Shown one piece after another: positions 1 through 8,560 of a DNA stretch of 64,000 bases. The position numbers were made by a program, and so were the translations under genes. A model generated the notes under the pieces. It made no database searches. It was given only the letters and a program-made list of their open reading frames with translations, and was not told where the DNA came from. Numbering within the stretch: position 1 is the first letter of the stretch; the number at the start of each line of letters is the position of its first letter. This DNA comes from Myxococcales bacterium. GTDB lineage: Bacteria > Myxococcota > Myxococcia > Myxococcales > Myxococcaceae. Location of the stretch: positions 56,799 through 120,798 of the forward strand of contig JADLDB010000101.1 of assembly GCA_020846875.1 (NCBI GenBank). Direction: 5' to 3'.

Positions 1-14
1 GGCGCTGAAGCGCC
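1..14 (-). terminator. Hairpin just downstream of pepA
   Basis: The inverted repeat GGCGCT-GA-AGCGCC lies 4 nt past the pepA stop. It could end the pepA transcript, but the window edge hides whether a T-tract follows on the minus strand. Confidence 0.2.
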
Positions 15-17
15 CGA

Positions 18-1556
18 CTACCCCGCGTGCGCCTGCAGGTGCGCCGCGCGCCGGCGGACCAGCTCGACCAGCGTGCGCACGCCCACGCCCGTGGCGCCCT
101 TGCCGAAGTAGCCGCGCTCCTTGGGCGACTGCGACGGCCCGGCGATGTCCAGGTGCACCCACGGTGTCTCGCCGACGAACTCCTTGAGGAACAGCGCGGC
201 GTTGATCGCCCCGCCCGCCCGCTCGCCGGCGTTCTTCATGTCGGCGATCTCGCTCTTGAGCGCGTCCTTCTGCAGCTCGGTGATCGGCAGCCGCCACAGC
301 TCCTCGCCCGCGGTGCGCCCCGCCTCCAGCACGTCGAACATCAACTGGTCGTCCTCGCCGAAGGCCCCGGTCAGGTAGTTCCCCAGCGCGATGATGCACG
401 CGCCGGTCAGCGTGGCGAGATCGATCAGCGCGGCGGGCTTGTGCTCGTTGGCCCACGAGAGGATGTCGCCCAGCACCAGGCGCCCTTCCGCGTCGGTGTT
501 GGTGATCTCCACCGTCTTGCCCAGTCGGGAAGTCAGCACGTCCCCCAGCCGGTACGCGTGGCCCGACGGCATGTTCTCGCAGGCGCCGAAGAAGCCGTGT
601 ACGGGGAAGGGCGGCTTGAGGTGCGCGATCACCCGCATCGCGCCCAGCATCGCCGCAGATCCGGCCATGTCCGTCTTCATGTCCATCATCGAGTCCGACG
701 GCTTCAAGGACAGGCCACCCGAGTCGAAGGTGATCGCCTTGCCGACGATGCACACCGGGGCCTGCTTCGCCGCCTCGGCGTCGGTGGGGATCCACGACAG
801 GTGCACCAGGCGCGGCTCCTCCACGCTGCCCTTCGCCACCCCGAGGAACATCCCCATCTTCAGCTCTTCGATCTTCTTTCGATCTCCGATGGCGATGTGC
901 AGGCCCACGTCCTTGGCCATGTTCTTCGCCTCTTCGGCGAGCACGCGAGGCGTCATCGTCCCGGCGGGCTCGTTGACCAGATCCCTCGCCCAGTTGGTGG
1001 CGCCGACGACTTCCCGGGCCAGCGCGAGCACCTCGTCGTGGGCCTTCTCCTTCTTCAGCCCGTCGGGCAGCACGAGCTGCACCTTGTCCACCTTGGCCGA
1101 GCCGTTGTCCTTGTGCTGCGTGCGCCAGCGCTCGAAGCGGTACGCGCCCAGGCCGAAGCCTTCCACCACCGCGCGCAGGGCGTAGTCCAGCTCGCGCACC
1201 ACCGGCACCTGCACCACCGCCGTCTTCGCCTTCACCCTGCCCGCCGCCTTCACCGCGCGGCCGGCCGCCAGGCGCAAGACCTCCGGCGTGAAGCGGGCCC
1301 GCGCCCCCAGCCCCACCAGGACGACGCGCGCGCACGGCAGCTTCCCGTGCGTCTGCAGCACGAACGTTTGATCCGCCTTGCCCTTGAAGCCTTCCTGCGC
1401 GGCCGTCTTGAGGAGCAGCCCCTTGAGCTTCTTGTCCGCGCGGAGCAGGGCCTGCGCAGTGGACTTCTTGCCACTCAGATCGTTGTCGAAGACGGGAAGG
1501 ACGAGCACATCCGCCTTCGCCTTGGTGGCGTCAGCGGAGACCAGAGTGAAGTTCAT
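18..1556 (-). CDS. pepA: Leucyl aminopeptidase (M17, PepA family)
   Basis: Cytosolic two-metal M17 aminopeptidase that removes N-terminal residues from peptides. The 512-residue protein has the usual family length. The family signature NTDAEGRL is at residues 353-360. Upstream of it, the VGKAITFDSGG segment and the downstream DMKTDMAG segment supply the metal-binding and catalytic Lys and Asp residues. I chose the ATG at 1556 because AGGAG lies about 9 nt upstream and the protein then starts MNFTLVSADA, a normal M17 beginning. An in-frame upstream extension of 119 residues is low in homology and crosses the divergent promoter. The gene is divergent from the phospholipase-like gene at 1648. 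It looks intact and ordinary. Confidence 0.95.
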   Translation of the reverse strand: MNFTLVSADATKAKADVLVLPVFDNDLSGKKSTAQALLRADKKLKGLLLKTAAQEGFKGKADQTFVLQTHGKLPCARVVLVGLGARARFTPEVLRLAAGRAVKAAGRVKAKTAVVQVPVVRELDYALRAVVEGFGLGAYRFERWRTQHKDNGSAKVDKVQLVLPDGLKKEKAHDEVLALAREVVGATNWARDLVNEPAGTMTPRVLAEEAKNMAKDVGLHIAIGDRKKIEELKMGMFLGVAKGSVEEPRLVHLSWIPTDAEAAKQAPVCIVGKAITFDSGGLSLKPSDSMMDMKTDMAGSAAMLGAMRVIAHLKPPFPVHGFFGACENMPSGHAYRLGDVLTSRLGKTVEITNTDAEGRLVLGDILSWANEHKPAALIDLATLTGACIIALGNYLTGAFGEDDQLMFDVLEAGRTAGEELWRLPITELQKDALKSEIADMKNAGERAGGAINAALFLKEFVGETPWVHLDIAGPSQSPKERGYFGKGATGVGVRTLVELVRRRAAHLQAHAG

Positions 1557-1591
1557 TTCGTGACTGCTCCTGATGGGAAAAATGCGAGCGG

Positions 1592-1634
1592 ACTGTAGCC
1601 AAGGCCTTGGGAAGGGCCACAGGAAAGGTACAGT
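1592..1634. promoter_or_regulatory. Divergent promoter region with a 12-bp palindrome
   Basis: Between the pepA start (1556, minus) and the gene at 1648 (plus) there is TTGGGA (1607-1612), a 16-nt gap and TACAGT (1629-1634), a fair sigma-70 pair for the plus gene. A mirror-image TACAGT on the minus strand (1592-1597) could serve pepA. The perfect palindrome CCAAGGCCTTGG (1599-1610) sits between them and could be an operator. No regulator is identified. Confidence 0.3.
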
Positions 1635-1647
1635 GCGCCGCGACGCG

Positions 1648-2544
1648 ATGCCTGCGATCTTCACGCACCTGACGGCCGTCGAGCGGTTGGCGGCCCACGT
1701 CAACACGCTCCCGGCGGAGTTCACCCGGGCGCTGGGGGAGGATCTCGAGTACGCGCGCTTCGGGGCGGCGCTCTCGGAGCTGCCCTGGTTCGGCCGCATG
1801 TCGCTGGGGCTGGACGCGTGGCTGGGGAAGGGGACGCCGCCGCACTTCGCCAGCCTCTTCTCCACCCGGGCCCCGGTGGCCTTCGGGCTCAAGGCGGCCG
1901 AGCTGGTGTCCAACGGCGCCCTGGTGGGCGTGGAGGCCGGGCTGGCCTTCCTCGCCGGCTACGTGACGCAGGTGGCGGTGGCGCGCGCGCTGGAGCCGCT
2001 GGTGCAGTCGCTGGTGGTGACGCACAAGCGCCCCGGAGAGACGCCGGCCGACGCCAGAAATCGCATCGAGTGGACCCAGTCGCTCGCGCTGATGCAGGAC
2101 CTGCACGGCAGCCCGCTGGTGGGGACGCCGGCGATCCGCGGGAAGCTGCAGCTGCGCAAAGGCAGCCTCTTCAAGGGCATCGGCCGGGGCTTCTACGAGC
2201 TGATCCGCGTCTCTTCGCAGGAGGCCTTCGGCGAGGCGCCGTCCAAGCTGGACGTTGACGCCTGGATGCGCGGCGCGGCGCTCTATTCGATCGCGCTGGG
2301 CAGCCCCCTGGGGAAGCTGAAGGTGTTGTCCGGGCAGCACCTGTCGGCGCGCGAGCTGTACCGCAGCGAAGGGGTGGACGTGTTCGCCGCCGTCGATCAG
2401 GGGCTCGATCACGCCCGCGAGGTGCTGACCGCGCTGGGCAGCATGATCCGCCGCAACAGCTTCACCGCCCGCGCCCGCAGCAAGCTGCTGGAGCTCTGCC
2501 CGGAAGGCTCGCCGGCGGAGGTGATGCGCTCGCGCGCGGCGTGA
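1648..2544 (+). CDS. Degenerate zinc-dependent phospholipase C-like protein
   Basis: A 298-residue helical protein of uncertain role. The N-terminus (MPAIFTHLTAVERL), the segment LEYARFGAALSELPWFG and the segment FLAGYVTQVAVARALEPLV follow the layout of the zinc-dependent phospholipase C / S1-P1-like fold (Zn_dep_PLPC). In that family the last segment usually reads GYxSHxxxDxxxHP; here the His and Asp positions are Thr, Gln and Ala, so zinc binding at that site looks lost. The start is the ATG at 1648, chosen because homology begins there; 25 in-frame residues upstream are unlikely. There is no clear signal peptide. The family assignment is from pattern memory and moderate; catalytic activity is doubtful. 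Confidence 0.55.
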   Translation: MPAIFTHLTAVERLAAHVNTLPAEFTRALGEDLEYARFGAALSELPWFGRMSLGLDAWLGKGTPPHFASLFSTRAPVAFGLKAAELVSNGALVGVEAGLAFLAGYVTQVAVARALEPLVQSLVVTHKRPGETPADARNRIEWTQSLALMQDLHGSPLVGTPAIRGKLQLRKGSLFKGIGRGFYELIRVSSQEAFGEAPSKLDVDAWMRGAALYSIALGSPLGKLKVLSGQHLSARELYRSEGVDVFAAVDQGLDHAREVLTALGSMIRRNSFTARARSKLLELCPEGSPAEVMRSRAA

Positions 2545-2559
2545 GCGTCGTCTCCGGGG

Positions 2560-3096
2560 CTACCGGCCCAGGTGGGCCTCGATCGCCTTTCGCCGCAGCT
2601 CGGCCTGGGTGCGGGTGAAGAAGGATTCCAGCGGCAGGGCTCGCCCGGCCTTCGCCACCACCACCAGCCGGTGCTCGTACACCGCTCGCTCGTCGCCGAA
2701 GGTGTCGCGCGCACTGGACACGTGGCTCGTGATCTCGAAGCCGGCCACCTCCTTCGCGCCCAGGTGGAGCGACTTCTGGGGGAACGCCGGCGCCTTCCAC
2801 GTCGCGGTGAGGCCCTTCTTGTCCACCTCCAGCGAGACGTTGGCCAGGGCGGTGGCGGCGCCGTACGCGGCCAGGCCTCCCCCCACCGCCGCGAAGGCCA
2901 GGGGGATCAGCTTGAAGGGCCCGGGGATCGGCAACCGCAGGAGCTTGAGCCCCACGCCGGCGAACAGCCCGCCCATCGCCGCGTTGGCGCCGCTGACGAA
3001 GCGCGCGCTCTTCGACGGGCCCTCGAGGAGGAGGCGCTTCGGGCTGTCCTCCACGATCTCGAGCGAGACGCACGGCGGGGTGTCGATCCAACGCAT
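2560..3096 (-). CDS. Unknown membrane protein
   Basis: I do not recognise this 178-residue protein. It has an N-terminal soluble stretch, then two hydrophobic segments (about residues 37-53 and 58-85, glycine and alanine rich) forming a hairpin, then a C-terminal beta-rich soluble part (about 88-178). That topology resembles bacterial PH-like (YcxB/YdbT type) membrane proteins, but no signature confirms it. A good Shine-Dalgarno (GAGGGAG) precedes the ATG at 3096. The gene lies 9 nt downstream of the lipoprotein gene at 3106-4446 on the same strand, so the two are probably one operon. Confidence 0.6.
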   Translation of the reverse strand: MRWIDTPPCVSLEIVEDSPKRLLLEGPSKSARFVSGANAAMGGLFAGVGLKLLRLPIPGPFKLIPLAFAAVGGGLAAYGAATALANVSLEVDKKGLTATWKAPAFPQKSLHLGAKEVAGFEITSHVSSARDTFGDERAVYEHRLVVVAKAGRALPLESFFTRTQAELRRKAIEAHLGR

Positions 3097-3105
3097 GGCG
3101 CTCCC

Positions 3106-4446
3106 TCAGGGAACCAGGATGTCCTTCACCACGTCGTCCAGCTGGGTGGGCACCGTGGCGTGCGGGGGCTGGGCGGCGAAGGGGTTGATCACCCACGGCA
3201 GCGCCTCCACCAGCGGGTTGCCCATGTTGGCGTTGGTGAAGACGCGGATCGACACGGTGCTGTTGCCCCGGAAGGCCGCGCCCGCGTAGCTGCCCTTCAC
3301 GTCCCCCGTCAGAGGATCGCGCGTGAAGAGGACCGGCATCAGCACCGCCTGCACGCCCTCGGTGAGGCTGGCCGTCTTCGCCGCGACGATCCCGTACGCG
3401 AAGCCCGTGGGCGCCGCCGCCGCCGACACCGTCACCTCCCCGGAGATCGTCACCGGCCCGAAGGCGAAGTTCTTCGTCGTCTCCTGATCGGCGAGGATCG
3501 TCACCGGCTGCAGCGGGTGCGCCAGCAGGTTGATCGCGATGCCCCCGTTGCCAAAGCCCATCAGCGACGGCACCGGCACGTAGCTGCCCGGCTCCAGGTT
3601 GGTGATGACATAGGGGTAGTCGGTGTCCGTCTGGTTGGTGAGGATCCGGTAGCCGCCCTGCAGGAGCTGCAAGAGCGCCATCGGATCCAGGTTGGCGCCC
3701 AGCATGCCCGGCGACAGCACGCTGATCTGCAGGTTCTGGAAGGCCGGAGGCTTCGGCAGGTGAATGACGCCCCTGAGCGTGCCCAGCCCGCTGCCCGACG
3801 CGCCCAGGTAGATCCGCACGCCCTCCGGGCCGGCCTTGAAGGGATCGCTCAGATCCAGCTCCACCGTGGTGGTGTCGGACTGGAAGTCGAGGAAGGGCAC
3901 CAGGTTGCCGTCTCCGTTGCGATCCGCGAGCGCCGTCAGCCGGTGCTGGCCCGAGGAGAGGCCCTCGTAGAAGAAGGGGAGCTCGGTGGGTTGCTCCGGC
4001 TTGCCCAGCCGCTGGAGCTCGACGTTGCGCAAGAGCCCCACCTCCTGCCCGGTGACGAAGCTGCCCACCACCACCACCCCGCGAATGGTGCCCACCGGCC
4101 CGCCGGCGCGGATCCAGGTGGCCTCCTGCAGCTCCTCGTCCTTGGCGCCTTCCGACGCGAAGTACTTCACCGTGGTGGTCGCCTCGAGCGTCACCGTCAG
4201 CGGCGAAGGCCCGGACTGCCGGCCCCGGGAGGTGGTCCTGGGATCGCTCCCGTCGACGCTCACGTACACGGTGGCGGGGCGATCGGTGGTGAAGGTCAGC
4301 GTCACCTTGCCGTTGAAGGGGCCGGGCGGAGGCTCCACCAAAGTCACCGGCGGCGGCAGCTCGGCGTTGGGGACGGGGACGAAGGATCCGGGGCCGGGGC
4401 CGCAGGACAGCGCCAGGGCGAAGAGCGCGGGGACGAGGCGACGCAT
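3106..4446 (-). CDS. Envelope lipoprotein with a CHB_HEX_C-like domain
   Basis: A 446-residue secreted lipoprotein. The signal peptide starts MRRLVPALFALALSC; the lipobox Cys at residue 15 should be lipidated. Residues about 40-105 (GKVTLTFTTDRPATVYVSVDGSDP...) match the chitobiase/beta-hexosaminidase C-terminal-like domain, a small Ig-like module seen in many secreted proteins. The rest is beta-rich, with repeated segments that look like carboxypeptidase-regulatory or transthyretin-like modules. No catalytic site is visible. I chose the ATG at 4446 because it gives a proper signal peptide; an in-frame start 24 nt upstream would add charged residues before it. The exact role is unknown. Confidence 0.7.
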   Translation of the reverse strand: MRRLVPALFALALSCGPGPGSFVPVPNAELPPPVTLVEPPPGPFNGKVTLTFTTDRPATVYVSVDGSDPRTTSRGRQSGPSPLTVTLEATTTVKYFASEGAKDEELQEATWIRAGGPVGTIRGVVVVGSFVTGQEVGLLRNVELQRLGKPEQPTELPFFYEGLSSGQHRLTALADRNGDGNLVPFLDFQSDTTTVELDLSDPFKAGPEGVRIYLGASGSGLGTLRGVIHLPKPPAFQNLQISVLSPGMLGANLDPMALLQLLQGGYRILTNQTDTDYPYVITNLEPGSYVPVPSLMGFGNGGIAINLLAHPLQPVTILADQETTKNFAFGPVTISGEVTVSAAAAPTGFAYGIVAAKTASLTEGVQAVLMPVLFTRDPLTGDVKGSYAGAAFRGNSTVSIRVFTNANMGNPLVEALPWVINPFAAQPPHATVPTQLDDVVKDILVP

Positions 4447-4495
4447 GGGCGCGCATTCGGCTCGGGTCAACGGGCAAAGTCAAACGCCGTAGCGC

Positions 4496-4523
4496 TTGAT
4501 CCGCGGCGCGAGTGCCGTAGGGT
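4496..4523 (+). promoter_or_regulatory. Candidate sigma-70 promoter for the acyl-CoA ligase
   Basis: TTGATC (4496-4501), a 16-nt gap and TAGGGT (4518-4523) precede the start codon at 4548 by 24 nt. The -10 is weak, and a direct repeat of GCCGTAG flanks this region. Assigned by eye only. Confidence 0.3.
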
Positions 4524-4547
4524 CCCGGCCTTCCCTGGGGGAAAACC

Positions 4548-6212
4548 ATGGCCGACCGGACGATCCTCGACGACATCTACGATCACGAGACGAAGCTGGC
4601 GCAGCACGTGTACCTGACGCAGCCGCTCGGCGCGGGGCAGGTGAAGGACTACACCTGGTCGCAGGTGCTGAGCGAGGCGCGGCGCATGGCCGCCCACTTG
4701 AAGACGCTGGGCCTCAACCCCGGCGACAAGGTGGCGATGCTCACCAAGAACTGCGCCCACTTCTTCATCGCCGAGGTCGCGATCTGGCTGGCCGGGTACA
4801 CCACCGTCGCCATCTTCCCCACCGAGGGCCCGGACACGATCAAGTTCGTGCTCGAGCACTCCGAGTCCAAGGTGCTCTTCGTGGGCAAGCTCGACACCTG
4901 GACCGCGCAGGCGCCGGGCGTGCCGGCGAACATCAAGCGCATCGCCATGCCGCTGGGACCGAAGGGATCCGGCGAGGCGTGGGACGAGATCCTCGCGAAG
5001 ACCGCGCCGCTGGAAGGCAAGCCGGCCCGCGACGGCAAGGACCTGGCGATGCTCATCTACACCTCGGGCTCGACGGGCGTGCCCAAGGGCGTGATGCACA
5101 ACTTCCAGGGCGTCACCCGCGCCACCCGCTGCATCCTCGAGCGGATCAAGCTGGGGCACGGCGATCGCGCCCTGTCCTACCTGCCGCTGGCCCACGTCTT
5201 CGAGCGCGCCTACATCGAGTGCGCGTCGCTGATGGTGGGCGACTGCCACATCTTCTTCGCCGACTCGCTGGAGACCTTCGTCGCGGATCTCAAGCGCGCC
5301 CAGCCCACGGTGTTCCTCTCGGTGCCCCGGCTGTGGCTCAAGTTCCAGCAGGGCGTCTTCGGGAAGATGCCGCCGCAGAAGCTGGACCGCCTGCTGAAGA
5401 TCCCGATCATCAAGGGGATCATCGGTAAGAAGGTGCTCACCGGCCTGGGGCTCAACCACGTGCGCCTGGCGGGCAGCGGCTCCGCCCCCATCCCGGCGGA
5501 GCTGATCGCCTGGTACCGGCGCCTCGGCCTCAACCTGCTCGAGGGCTACGCGATGACGGAGGACTTCGCCGTCTCCCACCTCTCCAGCGAGGAGAAGAAC
5601 GCGCCCGGCTACGTGGGCATCCCGTACGCGGGCGTGGAGGTGAAGATCACCGAGGAAGGCGAGATCCTCATCAAGTCGCCGGGCACCATGGCCGGCTACT
5701 ACAAGCGGCCCGATCTCGACGCCGAGGTCTTCACCCCCGACGGCTTCTTCCGCACCGGCGACAAGGGCGAGCGCCGCCCCGACGGCCTCCTGAAGATCAC
5801 CGGTCGGGTGAAGGAGCTCTTCAAGACGGCCAAGGGCAAGTACGTCTCGCCCGCGCCCATCGAGAACAAGCTGAACGAGCACCCGCTGGTCGAGCTGTCC
5901 TGCGTGTCGGGCGTCGGCCAGCCGGCCGCCTTCGGCATGGTGGTGCTGGCCGAGACCGTCCGCCCGAAGCAGACCACCGCCGAGGTGAAGGCCCAGGTGG
6001 AGAAGGATCTCGGCGACTGGCTCCAGAAGGTCAACGCCGGCCTCTCCGGCTACGAGCAACTGCAGATGCTGGTGGTGATGCCCGGCCCCTGGACCATCGA
6101 GGACGGAACGCTGACCCCCACCATGAAGCTCAAGCGGGCGAAGATCGAGCAGGTGATCGGCCCCAGGCTGGACGGCTGGTTCTCCAACAAGTCACCGGTG
6201 CAGTGGGCCTGA
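4548..6212 (+). CDS. AMP-dependent long-chain acyl-CoA synthetase
   Basis: Adenylate-forming ligase that activates a carboxylic (probably fatty) acid with ATP and joins it to CoA. The 554 residues cover the whole AMP-binding fold. The phosphate-binding loop TSGSTGVPKG is at residues 172-181. LPLAHVFERAY is typical of long-chain fatty acid CoA ligases. GYAMTED is the adenine-binding motif, and FRTGDKGERRPDGLLKITGRVKELFKTAKGKYVSP carries the hinge and C-terminal lysine region. The start has GGGGGAAAA upstream. It is slightly shorter than typical long-chain ligases (about 600). It stands alone on the plus strand between two minus-strand operons. The ScfR-type regulator nearby (6662-8146) belongs to a family that often controls acyl-CoA metabolism, so a link is possible but unproven. 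Confidence 0.88.
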   Translation: MADRTILDDIYDHETKLAQHVYLTQPLGAGQVKDYTWSQVLSEARRMAAHLKTLGLNPGDKVAMLTKNCAHFFIAEVAIWLAGYTTVAIFPTEGPDTIKFVLEHSESKVLFVGKLDTWTAQAPGVPANIKRIAMPLGPKGSGEAWDEILAKTAPLEGKPARDGKDLAMLIYTSGSTGVPKGVMHNFQGVTRATRCILERIKLGHGDRALSYLPLAHVFERAYIECASLMVGDCHIFFADSLETFVADLKRAQPTVFLSVPRLWLKFQQGVFGKMPPQKLDRLLKIPIIKGIIGKKVLTGLGLNHVRLAGSGSAPIPAELIAWYRRLGLNLLEGYAMTEDFAVSHLSSEEKNAPGYVGIPYAGVEVKITEEGEILIKSPGTMAGYYKRPDLDAEVFTPDGFFRTGDKGERRPDGLLKITGRVKELFKTAKGKYVSPAPIENKLNEHPLVELSCVSGVGQPAAFGMVVLAETVRPKQTTAEVKAQVEKDLGDWLQKVNAGLSGYEQLQMLVVMPGPWTIEDGTLTPTMKLKRAKIEQVIGPRLDGWFSNKSPVQWA

Positions 6213-6221
6213 GCTGACGGG

Positions 6222-6665
6222 TCAGCGCCGGACGTCGGCCTCGAGGCGCTGGGCGATCACGCTCAGCTCGGTGCTCACCAACTGCGTCACCACGTCGGTG
6301 CGCTCGCAGGTGGGCGCCAGGGCCTCTACGTCGCTCACGTCCGACAGCGGGCACTTCCGCACCGAGAAGGTGACGCGCACCTCGCCCAGGTGCGCCGAGC
6401 CCGACTCGTCGGAGAAGACGGTGACGATGCACTGGCTCACCGACGCGCCGTCGGCCGCGCTCCACAGCTGCCACCTGCCGATCACCACGCGCGCCTCGGG
6501 ATTCGAGGACTCCACGCCGCCGCAGTGCGCGTCCACCGCCTGCACCACGCGCTCGAAGGCCGTCGCTGCCTCCTGGGTGCGGAAGCGCGGCTGGATGATC
6601 GCGTACGTCTGAAGGGAGCACCCGGCGGCGAACACCCCCAGGGCCAGGGCCGCGACGCGCGTCAC
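6222..6665 (-). CDS. Small unknown lipoprotein, coupled to the upstream regulator
   Basis: A 147-residue secreted lipoprotein of unknown function. The start is a GTG at 6665 that overlaps the stop of the upstream regulator gene (GTGA, 4-nt overlap), so translation is probably coupled. The N-terminus VTRVAALALGVFAAGC is a short signal peptide with a lipobox at Cys16. The mature part has four further cysteines that could form disulfides (around CGGVES, SQCIV, RKCPL and PTCERT). I see no catalytic motif. The start was chosen because the signal peptide would be lost with any later start. Confidence 0.7.
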   Translation of the reverse strand: MTRVAALALGVFAAGCSLQTYAIIQPRFRTQEAATAFERVVQAVDAHCGGVESSNPEARVVIGRWQLWSAADGASVSQCIVTVFSDESGSAHLGEVRVTFSVRKCPLSDVSDVEALAPTCERTDVVTQLVSTELSVIAQRLEADVRR

Positions 6666-8146
6666 TTCTTCTTCCGCTCCTTCTCGGGTTGATCGCCCGA
6701 CACCAGCGGAGAGAAGAAGCAGTCCTTCTTGGTGTACTCGTCGAAGGAGAAGGCGAAGCGGTAGCTGGCGGCCGCGCGCTGGTTGCAGTCGGTGCGCTCG
6801 CAGAAGCGGCAGCTGATCCCCGTGGGCACCGCGTCGCGCTTCAGGTCGGTGGTGGGCAGGCCGTAGGCGAGGTGCTTCGCGTTCTCCGCGTGAGTACCCA
6901 GGCCAATGCTGTAGGCCGTGCCCCGGACGATCGAGCCCTCGTGCGGCTGCAGCTGCACCTTGGCGAAGCAGAAGTACGTCGTGCCGTCGGGCATCGCCGA
7001 GTACTGCCGGGTCAACTGCGAGGGATTCAAGAAGGCGAGGTGCACCGCCCACTTCCCGCAGCTCCCCACGCTGGCGAACTTGATCCCCGTGCCCGAGTAG
7101 CGCTTGGACACGTTGCCGGCGATGTCCGCGCGGATGAAGTGGAAGGGCAGCCCGCGGCGCTTCGGATCCGCCAGGTTGCACACCCGGTGGGCGGTCGTCT
7201 CGTAGGTGACGCCGAAGATGCTGGACAGCAGCTCCACGTCGTAGCGGGTGCGCTGCACTTCCTTGAAGAAGTCGCCGTACGGCAGCATCAAGGCGCCGGC
7301 GAAGTAGTTGGACAGGTTCACCTTGATCAGCGTGGGCGTCTCGGCGTGCTTCGTCCTGGCGCCCACCATGCGATCCACCAGGCGGGTGCGATCGAGCACC
7401 AACAGGCCGAGGCTGGCCGCCACCTGGAACTTGAGCGGCTGCTCGGTGAGCGACGGGGAGAGCGTCAGCGTGCGGCCCTCTTGATCGAGCCTCCGCACCA
7501 CCGAGCTGCCGGCGGGTGAGTCCTCGAAGCGCACCTTGAACTGGAAGCGCTCCTCCAGCATGCGGGTGAGCTGGCCGGAGTGGATGATCCGCTCCACGCC
7601 GAAGTCCTTCCGCAGGGCCTCGGCTTCCTCCTCCAGCTCGGGGAAGTAGTTGGTCTGCGCCTGGAGGAAGTCCGACACCTCGTCGAAGGGCGAGTAGTCA
7701 AGGCGGCCTTCCGGCCCGGGGGCGTGCGCGCGCTGCTCGCTGGACAGCTGCGCCATGACGTTCTCGAGCTGCGAGCGGGTGTTCTTGTACAGGTTGAAGA
7801 GCGCGGCGACGGTGCCGGCCAGCTTCGGCTCGGCAGACAGCGAGTGCAGCGCGTCCTGATCGAGGTCCAGCGACTTGAGCAGCGGCTCGTCCAGGAGCGC
7901 GGCCAGGGCCTGATCGACGCGGCCCTCACCCAGCTGGCTCATGAAGGTCTCGGGATCGACCTCGAAGAAGCGCAGCGCCTTCCACAACAGCGGGAAGGGC
8001 GTCACCCGCTTGCCCTTCTCGATCAGGTTCAAATACGCGGGGCTGACGCCCAGCTCCTTCGCCGCGTCGGCCTGCTTGACGTTCTTCGACAGCCGCAGCG
8101 CCCGCAGCCGGTGACCGACGTTGGCGTTGAGGACGTTCTCGTTCAT
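6662..8146 (-). CDS. XRE-family regulator of the ScfR (short-chain fatty acyl) type
   Basis: A 494-residue cytoplasmic transcription regulator. Residues about 10-68 form a helix-turn-helix of the XRE family (KQADAAKELGVSPAYLNLIEKGKR). The middle matches the IrrE/ImmA peptidase-like domain, and the C-terminal half the ScfR/DUF2083 domain (VNLSNYFAGALMLPY; IRADIAGNVSKRYS). It ends with a cysteine cluster (C446, C449, C454 in CRFCERTDC). The place where true ImmA proteins carry HExxH reads AASLGLLVL, so this one is not a protease. Known ScfR-family members respond to acyl-CoA or glyoxylate-pathway metabolites; the ligand here is unknown. It lies 21 nt after the FKBP gene and overlaps the lipoprotein gene that follows. 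Confidence 0.85.
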   Translation of the reverse strand: MNENVLNANVGHRLRALRLSKNVKQADAAKELGVSPAYLNLIEKGKRVTPFPLLWKALRFFEVDPETFMSQLGEGRVDQALAALLDEPLLKSLDLDQDALHSLSAEPKLAGTVAALFNLYKNTRSQLENVMAQLSSEQRAHAPGPEGRLDYSPFDEVSDFLQAQTNYFPELEEEAEALRKDFGVERIIHSGQLTRMLEERFQFKVRFEDSPAGSSVVRRLDQEGRTLTLSPSLTEQPLKFQVAASLGLLVLDRTRLVDRMVGARTKHAETPTLIKVNLSNYFAGALMLPYGDFFKEVQRTRYDVELLSSIFGVTYETTAHRVCNLADPKRRGLPFHFIRADIAGNVSKRYSGTGIKFASVGSCGKWAVHLAFLNPSQLTRQYSAMPDGTTYFCFAKVQLQPHEGSIVRGTAYSIGLGTHAENAKHLAYGLPTTDLKRDAVPTGISCRFCERTDCNQRAAASYRFAFSFDEYTKKDCFFSPLVSGDQPEKERKKK

Positions 8147-8167
8147 GTCGAAGGCGGACCGTGGCTT

Positions 8168-8491
8168 TCAGCTCACGCCGAGCAGCTCGACCTCGAAGAC
8201 CAGCGTGGAGTTGCCGGGGATGACGGGCGGGAAGCCGCGGGCGCCGTAGCCGAGCTCCGGAGGGATGGTCAGCTTGCGCAGCCCGCCCACCTTCATGCCC
8301 GCCACGCCTTGATCCCACCCCTTGATCACCTGGCCGGCGCCGAGGCGGAACTGGAAGGGGCTGCCGCGATCGCGCGAGCTGTCGAACTTGCTGCCGTCCG
8401 TCAGGGTGCCCACGTAGTGCACCGACACGTCCTGCCCGGCCTTCGCTTCGGCGCCGGTGCCCTGCTTCAGCTCTTCGATCTGGAGGCTCAT
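8168..8491 (-). CDS. FKBP-type peptidyl-prolyl cis-trans isomerase
   Basis: A 107-residue single-domain FKBP, the usual size for cytosolic FKBP12-like enzymes, with no signal peptide. The family landmarks are all present: [65 protein letters not shown]. It should catalyse proline isomerisation during protein folding. The ATG at 8491 has GAAGGGAAGAGA upstream. It sits between the ArsA-like ATPase gene (stop at 8561) and the ScfR-type regulator on the same strand. Sharing an operon with Get3-like ATPases would fit a role in protein maturation, but this is inference. Confidence 0.93.
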   Translation of the reverse strand: MSLQIEELKQGTGAEAKAGQDVSVHYVGTLTDGSKFDSSRDRGSPFQFRLGAGQVIKGWDQGVAGMKVGGLRKLTIPPELGYGARGFPPVIPGNSTLVFEVELLGVS

Positions 8492-8560
8492 TCTCTTCCC
8501 TTCGTGCGGGTGGATGCGGCGGCGCAGCGTAAGACGAGTTGGGCGGCGCCCGAAGGCAGA

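Noticed and set aside
2462..4576. Long minus-strand and plus-strand frames over the lipoprotein region
   Set aside because: They are off-frame readings of the two real minus-strand genes; low-complexity Arg/Gly/Ala composition and no start signals.
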